Part shown: positions 1 to 12,477 of the stretch, piece after piece
Layout of the letters: the number at the start of each line of letters is the position of its first letter
How positions within the stretch are numbered: the first letter of the stretch is position 1
DNA from: Lates calcarifer
Taxonomy: Eukaryota > Chordata > Actinopteri > Centropomidae
Assembly (NCBI RefSeq): GCF_001640805.2
Contig: NC_066843.1
Coordinates: 1,211,777 to 1,275,776, forward strand
DNA length: 64,000 bases
Direction of reading: 5' to 3'
Position numbers and translations under genes: made by a program
Notes under the pieces: model-generated
The model's input: the letters and a program-made list of their open reading frames with translations, nothing else
What the model was told of the DNA's origin: nothing
Databases searched by the model: none

Positions 1-1134
1 CTCGTCCACGCGTTTCATGCCAAACTTTCATCGCCTGCTTTTTAGCGCTCAACACGGACTGAACGAGGAGACGCTAAAGAAACCTGGATGAAACATTAAC
101 CCTCCTGATTACTGATGCTAACAGTCTCTTTCAGGAGATTAAATCAGCTCCAAAGTGACGTCTTTCTCTACAACACCTGGTTTGTGTGAGTCATGTTCAA
201 ACCAGTCCAGTCCACAGCCCAGCCCAGTCCAGCCCAGTCACGCCAACAAACCCACGTGGAGGTTAATCAGCATCACCTATTTATGATTATTACTATCATA
301 TGGTAGCAAAGAACCACAGTCGGGAAATGAGTTTTAATCCTATTTTCTTAATAAGCTACATGAACACACTATTTACAACTGAAACTACAACAATAACAGG
401 AGATATTTCTGTTTACTAATTTAAAATAAGCAAGTTTCTGTTTCTTTAAGCCGGAGAAACAACATGAGAGCGTCAGTTACTCTGCTTTCTGTCTTGTTTA
501 GTTTGGTTAGTCCTTTATTTTCCTTCTTCTCCCTGTTTTGTTAATTAAAAGAACAGTGTTGACCTTTACCTGTGTGGTGGGTAAAGGATTAAAGCTGATA
601 TCAAACAGCTTTTTGCCAAAAAAAAACATAAGAAGTTGAGGTTTAAAGTTTGTGGTCTTTTTATGGAGCTCCATCCACTGAGGAAGGCCACAAGATATGA
701 CAGAAAGCTCCTGAGAATCTTCTTGTCAAACTGTATAAAAACTATTATGGCAAAAAAAGTTAAAAGGCCTTTATTTAGACGGTTATTTCATGATGAAATT
801 CATAAAATCATGGACACACATATTAAAAACGCTGAGTGACAGCCTGTTCGTAGCGGCACAAACAGCCTTCTTCAGGCTCCTTCCTGAAATATCCATCTTT
901 AACTTTTTTGCCAGAAGAATGCCTTGGCTTCTTTCTTTTTTTATTTTTTGAACTTTTGTGTTCCCCACCAAAATTCGTCAAACTTCTAAAGCTCACTGAT
1001 TAACAAGTTATATCTCATTTATTTAATTCAAACAGAAACCGAAGAGTAAAAGCAGGAAGTTGTCATCGTCATGAGCTCACTGAGCAACCAGTGCAGAATT
1101 AGACCAACAGTTAACATGCATTTAAAGTGGTTAC
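1..1134. other. Left edge, downstream part of mprip, no certain exon
   Basis: This lies inside mprip beyond its last recognised exon. A possible splice acceptor with open frame is present on the minus strand within about 1-62, but I cannot match the peptide to MPRIP. The rest is AT-rich, with no gene or repeat that I recognise. Confidence 0.4.
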
Positions 1135-4100
1135 CTCTCGTTTGCTGGTGCGAGCTTCACTCCTGCCCTTCCTGGAAGCTGCTGCGCCCCCTCCCTGCTC
1201 CTTCTTGGTGGCCTCCGATCCCAGAATCCTCTCTGCCGTGCTGCCATGGCTGGAAAACATGAACAACTAATTAGTGAAAGATTTCACCTGAGACAAACAC
1301 CACTGTGTGTCTGTGTGGGTAACACGCAGGTGGGTTCTGACATCATTTCCACCAGCGTGACACGGGGGATGATGGCTGGATAATGGACTCCAAACTGCAC
1401 CTGTGCAGCAGAGAAGAGGCCGGAGGACATGATCTTTCTCTGAGCGTCACCACTGCTGTTGTTGCTGCTGAGAGACTGAATAATACCTCAGAGTAACCTG
1501 ATATAATGTACACACGACTGTCAGATGATGAAAAGCAACGCTGTCTTAGGATCAGTCAATATATAACATACAGGAAGCAGATTTCACAGGTGGCACAGAC
1601 GTATTTCACTGACATTATTTTAAATGAATGTCTTTTGTATACATGCTAATTTGTTTGCAGGTTTTAGAGATGGTTAGAAACATTGCTACGTACCAGTACC
1701 AGACTCCATTGACAAAATTTTACCGAACAGAACACATGACATGCTGCAATACTGCTGTGTCAATCAGTTAGTTTGTTTGTGTTATTGTGTGACTTTCAGT
1801 GGTAGAAGAAGTATTAAGATCCTTTGGTATGACACAACAACAGAAACAAACTAACAGATAGAGGCAACAGCTACTTTGTTCTACTCGCTAAAACTGCCTT
1901 TTTTGTCAGTGGAGTCTGGTAATGATATAGAGTGATATTTCTGGTTAAATAAAAAAGATCTTACCCTTATATAAAAAGGTCTATCTCTGTAGGAATCCTA
2001 TACATAATGTTGCTATCAATCATTTACACCCAAAAATATGGGAAAGTAAGGCCCAGGTTCAAAAGTACCAGTTTTCTCTAAAGACACGATGACGACAAAT
2101 GTTGAGTCCAAACTTTCCTATCTTTTAGCTCTGTTTTTGGTCTCCACAAGCTCCTGGGGGAAATATCTGCTCTTTAGCTGCTAATTTAAGATAAAATTTG
2201 ACATTTCCTGCAGATACACTCACAATCAGCGATTGAACTGTATCGTAATCGTTGTTTATATTTTGTGATTATGTTGAAAAGAACACTATCAGCTGATTTA
2301 TCTGATTAAATCGTTCTAGCTAGCATTTTCGTTAGCTTCTTTGCGTGCGTCTCCAATTGTATTCAGAAGTTGAAATTTCCAAGTTCCAGTCGTAAGTTTC
2401 AACTAGAGTGCCCCGTGTTGGAATTCCAACTCAGACAGTCACAGACACCCGACATAAGAATTCAAGATGGCTGCTACTAGCATCCATAGCAGTGAACGCT
2501 CTGCTAATTTTACTGTTTATAGCAGTTATGTCTCATCTCAGTTTTACATTAAGTCAGTCATACACATAGTACTGATCAGTTTTATGTTGCTACACTGTTT
2601 TTCTGTGCAAAATACTGAGTAGAGCGTTGTTATCAACTGGTATTGCTAACAATGGCTAGCAATGACAGTGTCTCCTCCAAGATATGTTTGAATCAGTTCA
2701 AGGTCATCATTTAACGTTACGCTTTTGAACGGTGTTTTAACAACGTACTTAAGCGTTTGCCATAAAAGGTATTAAATCTAAACTTTACTTTACTTTCTTT
2801 GTATACAGAATTTAATGGGGATAACTGCACATAGGACGCAAACATTTAGCAAAAAGACACATTTTTTAAATCTGCAGGTTGATGTTTAACAGTAAGAGAA
2901 ACTCTGTTGTGTCTTTTAAAACCAGATCGGATCAAAACCAAAAGTGCTGCTGCTTTGTAACTTTCAGAACATTTTCAGCAGTTGTGTAATGGTAATGCAG
3001 ATTTACTTCCACATGCATAAGTAATTTCTGTCGTTCCTCCTTGGCGCAGGATGTTTCACTTCCCTCTCTCCCTCTTGGCGGGTGCAGATCAGACCAGTCC
3101 TGTGCCCTCAAAACTGAGCTTTAAGCTAAATGTAGTTTCTCTGACAGGCAGTCAGACAGTGAGCGTGAAGGTCCTGAGAAACAATGCTGCAGATATCTAA
3201 TTACACCAGCGTTTTGGAATTTCTGGCCTTATTTGGAGGGAGTGGTGGGGGGTAGAGGGGGTAAGGGGGTGTGTGTAAGTATTTTGTGTTTTTTGTTTCC
3301 CAAAAAGGCAATGAGTGAAGAACTGAGATGTATTCCCCTCACGTGACCCAGTTTACATGCTGCTGGGGCACAAACTGGGAGGGTTTCTTTAAGCTAAATA
3401 TAAAAATGCGGCAGTCGGATCTCTAATGGAGGGGTAGAGCGTGAGCCTTTGATCTGGTGTTTAGCGGTGTGTGATGGCTTTATACTGGGGGGAAGCTCAG
3501 AGGCATTGGATGTCCTTTGTGCTAATTGCTTGCACATTTACCCCCACCCCCCTTTTTCTCCTCCAAGGCCCTTTAAATGGCTCTTAGCATTACCCACAGA
3601 TTACATGCAAACATACATAAAGAAAATAAACTCCAGATTGCTGCCAAACACAATCTACAAATTGAGTTATTCAGACGTATTATCGTCAGAAATTGGCTGG
3701 AAATTGCTAATCTGTCCCCCTGATTCATTTCTAACCTTCTGTCCTGGCTCTGGTTCTTGTTGTTTGCTGACGTCTGGATGTTGTTTGACTCGGCCAGCTG
3801 GTTGTTACCGCCAGCGGGGTTGGCGTTTCCGTTGGCTGCCGGGTCCAAAACTGGGCTCCCGGTGCTGTTTGAGGTCAGTGAGTCCGGGGAGACCGGGCAC
3901 AGGTAGACAGACGGGTTGCCTGGATATGGAAAGCAACACAAAAGGTTTCAGTCCACTAAGTTTAGTCTGAAGTTGCTGTTTTTAGGAAGGTTTCCACAAT
4001 CTTTCTGGGGTTTTCAGCAGCAAATAAACACTTTAAAAACCAGGGCAGCTGAACATAGAAGCTGTATCTGAATCCAGGATGGTAAAGCATTTCAGACAAA

Positions 4101-7100
4101 TCATCCAGTTTCCTTGCTGAGATACATCAGTAGATCTCCAAGAAGAACAAAGGATATTAACTCCATCCTTCTCTAAAGGGCTCCAAAATTTTTATATCTT
4201 TACCCTTCAAACTCCAACACCAAGAGAATTCAATAAAATAAAACATTTTTTGTGTGTTAAAATCAAAATATATTCAGCTTCATCTTGTATTCCGTTCATG
4301 AAATTGCATTAGAACTCCACTTGTAGCTGTTTTAACTAATGATAACACTGTTTAGCTGATCTTAACTGAACCATGTCTGTACTTTATTCTTACTTAACTA
4401 TATGGGTTTTGTTTGTTGTTAATTTTTTTGCTTCCTAATGTAATCTCAACATCATTGAAAATGAGCTGCTACACTGGATGTATCCCCGCGTAATTAAATA
4501 AAGACTGAATGAATGAATATCCTCAACCATCACATCGTTTGTTCGTGTTAATTTAAACGCAGGTCGGAAGACTTTCTGAAATGTCTGTGAAGATTCTCAG
4601 TCGTCTAATTGGTTGCATAGTTGTAAAAAGTACTATGAATGAAATTTAGCAGCACAACAGCTGCTTGCAAAGACATCAAGGTCAGTAACGCTTGTGATTC
4701 GTCATCCATGCTGCATTCACCATTGGTGGTCGAGGCTGAAATGAATCATATGATCGGAACGTGACGAATCAGGAAAGGATGCATTGCGACTAATAAGACC
4801 CAATCAGGAAGCAAAAATGGGTGTTTCCGTTACTACCAGTTTCTGTCCAGACTAAAACACAAACCTGGAGTTTTCAAACTAAAACGGGGTCCAGCAGCAT
4901 TTCCACAAGTCTCCATTTTAGGGGCTCAGACACTCGGATGCCAGGCATACACATAGCAACAGGGATTCGTTTTAAAACTATGGATGTAGATTTTTTGTGG
5001 CCTCTCCTAGATCTGGACCCCAACAGTCCTGTCTCTGAGCTCGCTGGGAAACTCCTTCAACCTCAAGGTTTGGTTTTAGCTCTAATACTGAGCTGTGAGA
5101 CTGTCTATAACAGACAGGTGTGTCCCTTTTCAATCCATGTCCAATCAAGCTGAATTTACCACAGGTGGACTCCCAGCTTCTCAGATACTGCCTCACAAAA
5201 TGATCTCTGTGTGGAAAACACCTTAAAGAATTCAGCGACTGTCCAGGAATTCAACAAGAGGAAACTCTGCTATAAGAGAGGATCACTCATTAGACTGGGG
5301 CTATCTAATGAAGCAGCCTATAGGCACAGTCAGCAGGAGTTAATCCAGGCCTTTATTACAGGACCTGTCCAGACCTTGCAATAAGTCTGACGCCAGCTGG
5401 GTCCTGTTGTCCAGTCTGTCACAGCACAAAGCTCCAGTGAGGACGAATACCTGTCCTGTGCTAATCATCCAGCCTATTAGGACTTGTTTAAGAGGTTTTT
5501 TTATGGATCAGTTTTGGCTTTGAAGAGTTTTTCCTGCACATCTCGGTGTGTTTGTGTGTTTCTGCCTGTCAGTCTGTGCAACTTCCTGTTAAAACAAAAA
5601 CCCCTCCAGCCTTCGTTTCCCACGAAAACAAATCCGCGCTCGGTTGACGTTCCCGGTCAAACAAGGGTTAAACAAAATGTTTAAAAGTGTGTGAACATCT
5701 GCACAGCGTTAGGACAGCGCAGGAGGACAGGAAATGGCCGTGACTGGCTGATGGAAACGAAAGACAGGGTGTGTGTGAGTGTTTGTGTGTGTTTTTCCTC
5801 CGCTGCACCTGCAGGGGTCCGCTCCAGGCCCGGGGGGTCTGGGTCTGTGACAGTCCAGATGGGGGTCACATCCGGTCCCCTGCCCTGCTGGTCTTCCTGC
5901 CACCGACCACAGCCGGACTCTGCCGGATCAGTTGCAGCCATCTTTGCAGGACTGGGCTCCTAATGTTTGGTTAGAAAAACGAAAAGATAATTCAATAACT
6001 TTTTTTCATTTTCTTTTATTATTTATCTTAAATTAACCTCCTCGTCAAAGCACACAGTTACTCAGTTAATTTAGATTTAGACTTCTTGTTTTGTTTGACC
6101 AATAGTCCAAAATTACAAGACTGAAACAAAAAAATTAGAAATCTTCTCATTTGCAAAGATTTGCTGCTTTTCTTTGTCTTATTCAACAGTAAACTGAATT
6201 TTTTTTTGGTTTTGGTGATGGAGGAAAACAATCTGATGACTTCACCATGGGCTTTAAAGGTGCTATATGTACGTTTTTGCTATTGCTATGTAGCTAATGT
6301 TAGCATTAACAGCTGTTTACTTATCAATCTAGATGAAATGTTGCAAGTTTAGCATCATATCATATTCTAACCTCATCTTATTTACGCGATGATGGCTGAA
6401 GTTCTTGGTCAGTAAATAGCTGTTAATGCTAACGTTACCTATAGCAAAAACCTGTGTATAGCACCTTTAAGTAATTATGACAGGTGTTTTCAATCATCAT
6501 TTTCAAATATTCTGTGGAATAATCAAAGAGAGAAAAGCAGTAAATCATCAAATTTAAGAACCTGGAACCTGGAGCAAATGTTTGGTATTTTACCTGATAA
6601 ATCAACAAAACAATAAAACTTCTTGTTGATGAATTTGTTGCTGATTATTTCAGCGTCGTGTTTTTTTAAGCTTTACCAGCAGTGGAGCTAAAGAAAAAGG
6701 GGTCACTAATGTGTTGATTCCACAGCAATCTGTTAATGGCACTGCTTTCAAAAGCTTTTTCTGAAAGCTTATTGAAAAAAAAGGTGAAACTGTAAAGAAT
6801 TCATCCTCTGAAGACCATGAATGTCAATCTAACCAGTAGATTCTGATATTTTTAGCCAAGCTAGCAGCTTGGCTCTGGTCAGTCCATCACTGGAATATTT
6901 AAACGACTCTTAAATTGACTGAGATGACATTTTCAACAAACATTCACAGTCTCCAGAGGATGAACCCTACTGACATATATTGTTATTGGGATATGAGATT
7001 TTGGCCCTTCTGATTGGACATTAGCTTTGTTACCTGGGTGGCGACAGGTTCCACTTTACGTTTCTTCTTCTGATTTTGTTTGTTGGTTCGTAGATACACT

Positions 7101-10100
7101 GCGAGCTGTTCACTCCACCTGGTGACAACACATAAACATCAGAAACCTAACAACTAAATGCTCCTGTTTAATTTTTTTCTACTGTTTTATACCGACCCAT
7201 TGATAATCTCTTTATTGTCACCACGGATGAATATTTCCTGCTCCGGCGTGACGATGCAGAGGGCGTTTCTCTGTCCCGTCCTGGGCTCGGCGTCGGTGAT
7301 GTCTGTGCACAGATTCATGTTCACCGTTCCCTGAGGCAAAGTGCTCGGCTGCAGGAGAACCAGAGCGTCATACAGGGGGTGTTTAAAGGACGAGTTACCA
7401 GATGAACGACAGTCAAACAGAAAGCAGTTTGTGGTTTTGAGTGCGGAATGAAAGAGATGAGGGAATGAGATTTGAGGGGATCACAGAGAAAGAGAGGGAG
7501 AGGGGGGGATGTGTGCATTAGAGGAAAGGCTAAGCCCAAATCATCTGCTGTGGTTCTGCTCACAACATCTGGCCTAAAGATGCCGGCTTGATCCCAACAT
7601 ACAGTAAAAGCCCATGTATATGCAGAGCAGGGTTTACTGTCCGCTGCTGCCTCATGTACGTGATTCAGTTCTCACCAGTTCATCCAGGGCGAAGCTCAGG
7701 CTGCCGTGTTCGTACAGGATGAAGAAGCGCCGCTGCCATTTCTGACAAACAAACACAGAGAGGAAACTAAATAAACAGCTCCTTTGTTTTCTTAATGCAG
7801 AAGTAGAAAATGTCTGTGTATTTAATTTCAGTTTCATCGTGTCCTACCCTTGACCTCTGCATCGGGTTATCAAAATCTGTCCCCTCAGGAGCCAAACACA
7901 GCCAGCCTCCATAGATGGGTTTTGCCTGTAAATCAATTCATCTCTTAGTTTGAGAGTTGTGACAGAAAAACAATCTGCAAGCTACTTTTACAACCCACTG
8001 ATCGCTTAAGTCGTTTTTAAGCAAAAATGCTAAACATTCTCGTTTTAGCTTCTCATTTGCAAAGATTTGCCACTTTTTTTGTCTTATTCCACAGTAAACT
8101 GAATATTTTTGGGGTTTTGGGCTGTTGACTGGAGAAAACACGCAATCTGATGACTTCACATTGGGCTTTAAAGGAGCAGATACATTTCAGATTGGAGAAG
8201 TTGAAATCTGAGAAAATAAATGATTAAAACAACAAATAATGATTAAAATAGTTGGACTAATCAACTGTATCTTTGGTTGAACAATCGTCTAGGCCGATAC
8301 ACCTGCAGATATATCAGTTTTTGTGATAAATGTCCAGGAAGTGACAGTGAAAGTGAGTATACAAACACCAAACTAGGTTTTAAGTGATGTGGAAAGTGTT
8401 GCTGGCACAGAGAGATCAGTCACAAGGTGATTTTTCGGATGTAAAATGTCCTGCTTCGTATCTTTGTATCAATTCCTCAAGAAACACATCTAAAAAAACT
8501 ATATCAAGACGGCTAGTTACATCACATATTTGTTTGAAAAAAGTATTGGCCTCCAAAAGCTGTAATAACAATATATTTGAGGACGTCACCTGTGGCGTTC
8601 AGGAACTGTGTCAGATGTTTAACAGAACTTTGGATTAATTAATAATGAAAACACCATCCTTTTCAATACATATCGTATCATACTGTCCACTAAAACTCAA
8701 TTATGCAGGCTTTACTCTACAGTTAAGTTTGTTTTACGTTGCAACAGCTATACATTTAAATGCTACATTCTGATTAGGAAAGACAATTTTCAGAATTTAT
8801 GTCACTGCACTTGAAAGCACCACTGTGGCAAACCTTTTTAGTCAGTCCACATTTTTAGCACCATACACAGACATTTGAATGGAACAAAGAAATAAATATC
8901 GAAACATTTCTTTTTAAGGGTGAGCCAGTGAAATAAATTCTATGTATATACAAAATTAAGTATTAGGGCTGCAACTATTCTTCATTTGGTTTGTTAAATG
9001 TCGTAAAACAATAAACATTTCCAAATCGATTCTTTTGTCAAACCAGCATCAAAATAGCAAACTTAACCAACTTTATTGTCACATAAAACACAGTAAAGCA
9101 GCAAATTCTCACATTTGAGAAGCTGGAAGTAGAGAATGTTTTGCTAGAAAACAATTATGAGAACGAACAATTTAATTATTAAACGAGCTGTTCATTTTCT
9201 GTTGCTCAGAGGCTCACAATCTTCTTTTTTTGAAACATCTCCAGATTTTCTTTGTGAATATGTCCCAGAATTCCCACAGGTCAAACAAACAAAATAAATA
9301 TGACTTTCTTCTTCCCCGATGTTCCCAAATGAATCAAACTTTGACTTGACTTTGATCCACAAACTGTACAACATGTTAAAAACATTGAAAACATGCACCA
9401 CTCTGCACAGCGTCAGAGTAATACCATGTGTAGTGTTTGGAAGTTGAGCAACGCTGCTGAAATTACAGGGCATGGTGAAAAAACCAGGCAGGAGGACGGA
9501 GAGTAATAACATATCTGAACAATGTGAGGCATGTAGGAAGCTGTCATGATCGTCCCCCTTACATCACCTCATTTTCAGAGGTGGTGAACCAGTGTGTACA
9601 TGCTTTTCAGGTGAGGAAAAATAAATAAATCACCTGTCTACACAATTGTCATATGGTGAATTTATCTGCGAGTGCACAGGTATTAAGTATTTGTCATGTA
9701 ACCAGGAAAAATTCTCAAATACTTCTTCTTGTTGCTACTTTTCTTTATATCATATCAAGTATTTGTAAATAAAATCAACTCAATGGTCAAATAGTATAAG
9801 GAATTTAAGGAAACTACTACTTTGGGATTAAAGAGTTGACATTTTATACACAAAATATTAAATATATAGATCTACTAATATAAGAAATGATGAATCCTCA
9901 AAACAAAATGGTTTCAGCTACTGTTTATCAAAGAAAACTAGCAGTCAGATAACCTCCAAGGATGCTAATAATTAGACAATTAATTGATTAGTCAATGGAC
10001 ATAAATTAATCTGCAATTATTTGGATTATTTTAAATAAAAATGTAAAATATTTGCTGTTTTTTGCTTCTAAAAGAGAAACTTTCTGAGAATTTGATTATT

Positions 10101-10748
10101 TTCTTAATCAAACATGTCTGTAAACTGAATATCTTGGATTTAACAGGCAGGTTTCACTACTCACGGTCATTTTTATTGACAAACCATTCAATTGATTACA
10201 AACTGATTATCCTACAATTAATCTTTGACAGTTTTAGGCATGTTCTAAAGCAAAAATGTCAAATATTTGCGGTTTTCTGCTTCTAAAATGTGAGGATTTG
10301 GTGCTTTTTAAGCAAACATGACTGTAAAGTGAATATACTTGAATTCAACAAGCATTTTTCACTATTTACGGAAATTTTACAGACAAACCGATTAACCGAT
10401 TAATCGAAAAATTAACCGTTAGACCGTAGTGAACGTTGAAGGTAGCCTAGCTAAAATTAAATCAACATTTTCACATTTCAGGTCTGTTTTCAAGCATAAA
10501 TTAAAAAGTTAAAGTTTGGTGTTAATCTGTAAAAATGTAAAACACATTATTTTTAAACGGTTTAAAATCGTTCATTTATAAAACAGTTACATTAACAGAG
10601 TCCGTGTGGCGGTTATCGTTACCTGCTCCTTGTCATGGTCGTTCAGCAGATGCAGCTCCCGGGACTTGAAGCAGTTCTGACACTTACTTTTATTGAAGAT
10701 GTTGGCTTGAAATTTGTTACAGGGACTCGTCGCCTTTTCCCCGGACAT
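1135..10748 (-). CDS. mprip: Myosin phosphatase Rho-interacting protein, N-terminal part (8 exons, 3' end off window)
   Basis: MPRIP is an actin-binding scaffold that brings myosin phosphatase and RhoA to stress fibres. Coding exons on the minus strand: 10623-10748, 7848-7925, 7676-7741, 7197-7348, 7034-7118, 5809-5959, 3736-3919 and 1135-1249. All phases join, giving at least 319 residues. The start is the ATG at 10748 (MSGEKATSPCNKFQANIF). Residues 11-42 hold the family's conserved KCQNCF segment. Residues 43 to about 150 form the first PH domain, with IYGGWL, KWQRRFFILYEHG and EIFIRG. A basic NKQNQKKKRKVEP stretch follows, as in the human protein. Exons 6-8 encode low-complexity linker rich in Asn, Pro, Ala and Lys that I cannot align to human; they are placed by open frame, splice sites and phase. 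The exon 6 donor at 5809 is the least certain boundary. The second PH domain and coiled coil would lie left of the window. Identity is secure for exons 1-5. Confidence 0.9.
1250..3735. other. mprip intron, mostly unremarkable
   Basis: Intron between mprip exons 8 and 7. Apart from a likely repeat near 2335-2690, nothing coding was recognised. A G-rich run lies near 3236-3272. Confidence 0.5.
2335..2690. repeat. Possible interspersed repeat in mprip intron
   Basis: The segment repeats variants of 'ttccaa' (2375-2432), then carries 'caagatggctgctac' and a GC-poor tail flanked by gctagc motifs on both sides (about 2318 and 2652). This resembles a dispersed fish repeat I have seen in other loci. 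Family and boundaries are uncertain. Confidence 0.3.
3920..5808. other. mprip intron between exons 7 and 6
   Basis: Contains a LINE-like 3' end (4330-4518). The remainder shows no exon or other element that I can support. Confidence 0.45.
4330..4518 (+). mobile_element. LINE-like 3' end fragment
   Basis: The order 'atcattgaaaatgagctgct', 'acactggatgtatcc', 'taattaaataaagactgaat' and a short gaat/gaatga tail is typical of the 3' end of Rex/CR1-like non-LTR retrotransposons in fish. No reverse-transcriptase reading frame accompanies it, so this would be a 5'-truncated copy. Confidence 0.4.
6120..6660. repeat. Composite: two halves of an interspersed repeat around a palindromic MITE
   Basis: Bases 6140-6253 closely match 8055-8168 (shared 'gcaaagatttgc', 'cagtaaactgaat', 'gatgacttcac', 'gggcttta'). 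Bases 6471-6660 look like a second copy of the same family in reverse orientation ('cagtaaatcatcaaatttaagaacctgg'). A palindromic element occupies 6254-6470 between them. Confidence 0.55.
6254..6470. mobile_element. Palindromic MITE with about 65-bp terminal inverted repeats
   Basis: The left end reads TTAAAGGTGCTATA... tttgctat...gctaatgttagcattaacagctgttta. The right end is its reverse complement with few changes: taaatagctgttaatgctaacgtta...atagcaaaaa...tatagcacctttaa. Length is 217 bp with no coding capacity. A half-copy of the same family is at 57770-57850. Confidence 0.7.
7940..8300. repeat. Interspersed MITE-like repeat, copy A
   Basis: Contains the family's internal hallmarks: 'ttaagcaaaaatgc', 'gcaaagatttgcc', 'cagtaaactgaatatttttggggttttgg', 'gatgacttcac' and a tail rich in 'gattaa'. 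It is the same family as 6120-6660 and 23825-24145. Confidence 0.55.
8965..9190. repeat. Interspersed MITE-like repeat, copy B (opposite orientation)
   Basis: Begins with the terminal motif agggctgcaact. It includes 'cagcaaattctcacatttgagaagctgga', the reverse of the internal region seen in the other copies, and ends in an AT-rich 'gaacaatttaattatt' segment. Confidence 0.55.
9970..10430. repeat. Interspersed MITE-like repeat, two adjoining copies
   Basis: Two successive units each contain the series 'gcaaaaatgt.aaatatttgc', 'gcttctaaaa', 'catg.ctgtaaa.tgaatat.cttg' and 'tttcacta.t.acgg'. They end at 10380-10415 with the 'gattaaccgattaatcg' motif. This looks like a tandem or nested duplication of the family. 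Confidence 0.5.
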
Positions 10749-10884
10749 GTTTCAGTAAAAACGCAGCTCTCCTCCTCCGGTGAATAATCCAGAAACACTG
10801 ACCGCTCCCCTGCGCTTCTTCCTCGGGCATTGAATGAAGTGGTTCGTCCCGCACGAACATCTGTCAAACACTGATCTGTTGACG

Positions 10885-10956
10885 GCTGTTGTCATGGTCA
10901 TGTGTCCTGACGTAGGCGCGTCATACAACATCCGGTTAGAATCCTACAAAATAAAA
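10885..10956 (-). promoter_or_regulatory. Likely mprip proximal promoter segment, copy 1
   Basis: This lies 137-208 bases upstream of the mprip ATG. It includes a CRE-like tgacgtag (about 10908-10915) and the 13-mer ACAACATCCGGTT (10925-10937), whose reverse strand AACCGGATGTTGT contains an Ets-type GGAT core. A diverged copy is at 11549-11625. The promoter role is inferred from position and motif only. Confidence 0.35.
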
Positions 10957-11548
10957 CCATTCTTCCGTTAAAGAAGTCCGCTTATTTTCTTTTCCCTTCC
11001 TTTTTTGTTAAATCGTCACACTCCGGTTCAGAGTTGGTAGTTAAAGAAAACAGAAATTAATTTACAAAAGAGTAAATTAATCAATCGAACAAAAGAGCAA
11101 ATATGACAAATTATTAACTGAATTAACTAAAGATAACAAACAAACAAACAACTACAAAATCTACCTGTCCCCTCAGAGAGAGCAAGGCAGCAGACTTCAT
11201 ACAGCAGCATACACCTGCCAGGTGTAGCCCATGCAGTTGACGACCTCCCAACCAGCACCTGCAACACAAGAAAAACAGCGACACCTAGTGCCCAGGTGGA
11301 ATAGTCGTCACAGAAAAAATAAATAACTTTCTTGAAACATATACAGTAAATATACAGATAAGAAACAAAATGATAATGCTTTAATAAAAAAGTATGATGA
11401 AGTAGGATCACAACACAACCTGCAAGTAAAACATTTCTGTATTCCTTTTCTTTTCCTTCTTTTTTTTAAAGATTGTAAATGACACAGATATCAGAAGAAA
11501 TCAGATTTTAAAAAAAAGAAATAATACTTGAATAACAAAACATGTAAA

Positions 11549-11625
11549 GCTGTTGTCATCAAGGTCATGCACTCTGACGTAGAAACACCGTACAACATCC
11601 TGTCAAAATCCTACAAAAGAAAAGG
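11549..11625 (-). repeat. Diverged duplicate of the mprip upstream segment
   Basis: The order of 10885-10956 is repeated here: gctgttgtcat, ggtcatg, ctgacgtag, gtacaacatcc, caaaatcctacaaaa. Several substitutions and small indels separate the copies. The central motif has lost its CCGG (CATCCTGTC). Confidence 0.6.
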
Positions 11626-11962
11626 TATACAGATAAATAAAGCAATGATATTTAAATAAAAAGCCTGTAGATCAGAAAACAGCTATATTAACCTATTTAT
11701 TGCAGAAAGAAAAGTCACTGTTTTCATTTGCAGCAATTATACCAACAGGAAGCAGTTCATATTAATATCAAACAATATTTTTTAACAATATAAACACTTT
11801 TTGTTATACATTAATTTTATTAATTGGTGCTGTCTTCATAGTAATCAATGGAGAACAGTGAACAAGGCATAACCAATGCTACATCTGTAAAATAAATAAA
11901 TGAATAGATGTAAAAACAAGAAAGAATAATCCCACACAGACAGACAACAGTGGATGCAAGCA

Positions 11963-11968
11963 TTTATT
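11963..11968 (-). promoter_or_regulatory. Possible u2af2 poly(A) signal (AATAAA)
   Basis: AATAAA on the minus strand, about 1.9 kb past the u2af2 stop. Another minus-strand AATAAA is at 12474-12479. Which one is used cannot be told from sequence. Confidence 0.25.
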
Positions 11969-12477
11969 CAAGGCAATGGCAGTGGCAGGGATCGTACAAA
12001 CTAAAAATGATTTAAAATTTCTGGCCATCCAAAAATTTATAAAATACAGTAGTTGTTAATTATCATTTGATATGTTCCGCTTATTACACTAAAACACAAT
12101 TTGTTTACTTTGAAACAGAATAGATAATTTGCTCTATGTGCAAACCAGGTCATCATCCCGATTACTGACGTACTTGTTTGGATACTGTATTTGTGCCTGC
12201 ACTCTCTTAAGCAGATAAATGATATTTCATAATAAATTAATGCTTTAATTTAATACATTTTCTTCAACAGATGCAAAACAGCACACAAATAATAAAGCTT
12301 TAAAAAATCATTCAGTTTGCTATCTACAAAAATTAAAGGTGCATTTCTTAACATGTGCATAACCTCTTTTTTTTTTTTTTTTTAAATGAGACCATGAAGA
12401 CAAATTTGTTTTGTTATTCTGATTTTGATGGCAAATTGTAGACTATTGCTGGTTCAAGGAACACAATTAACCATTTA

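Larger units (their letters stand above)
7926..10622. other. mprip intron 1, built largely of repeat copies
   Basis: Long first intron of mprip. It holds three copies or partial copies of the AGGGCTGCAA-ended repeat family (7940-8300, 8965-9190, 9970-10430). No exon was found. Confidence 0.5.

Noticed and set aside
1380..1500. Minus-strand stretch resembling an exon (MSSGLFSAAQVQFGVHY)
   Set aside because: No MPRIP similarity, and adding it would break the phase between exons 7 and 8, which already join correctly.
3449..3970. Plus-strand open frame of 173 codons
   Set aside because: It overlaps mprip exon 7 in antisense and shows no recognisable domain.
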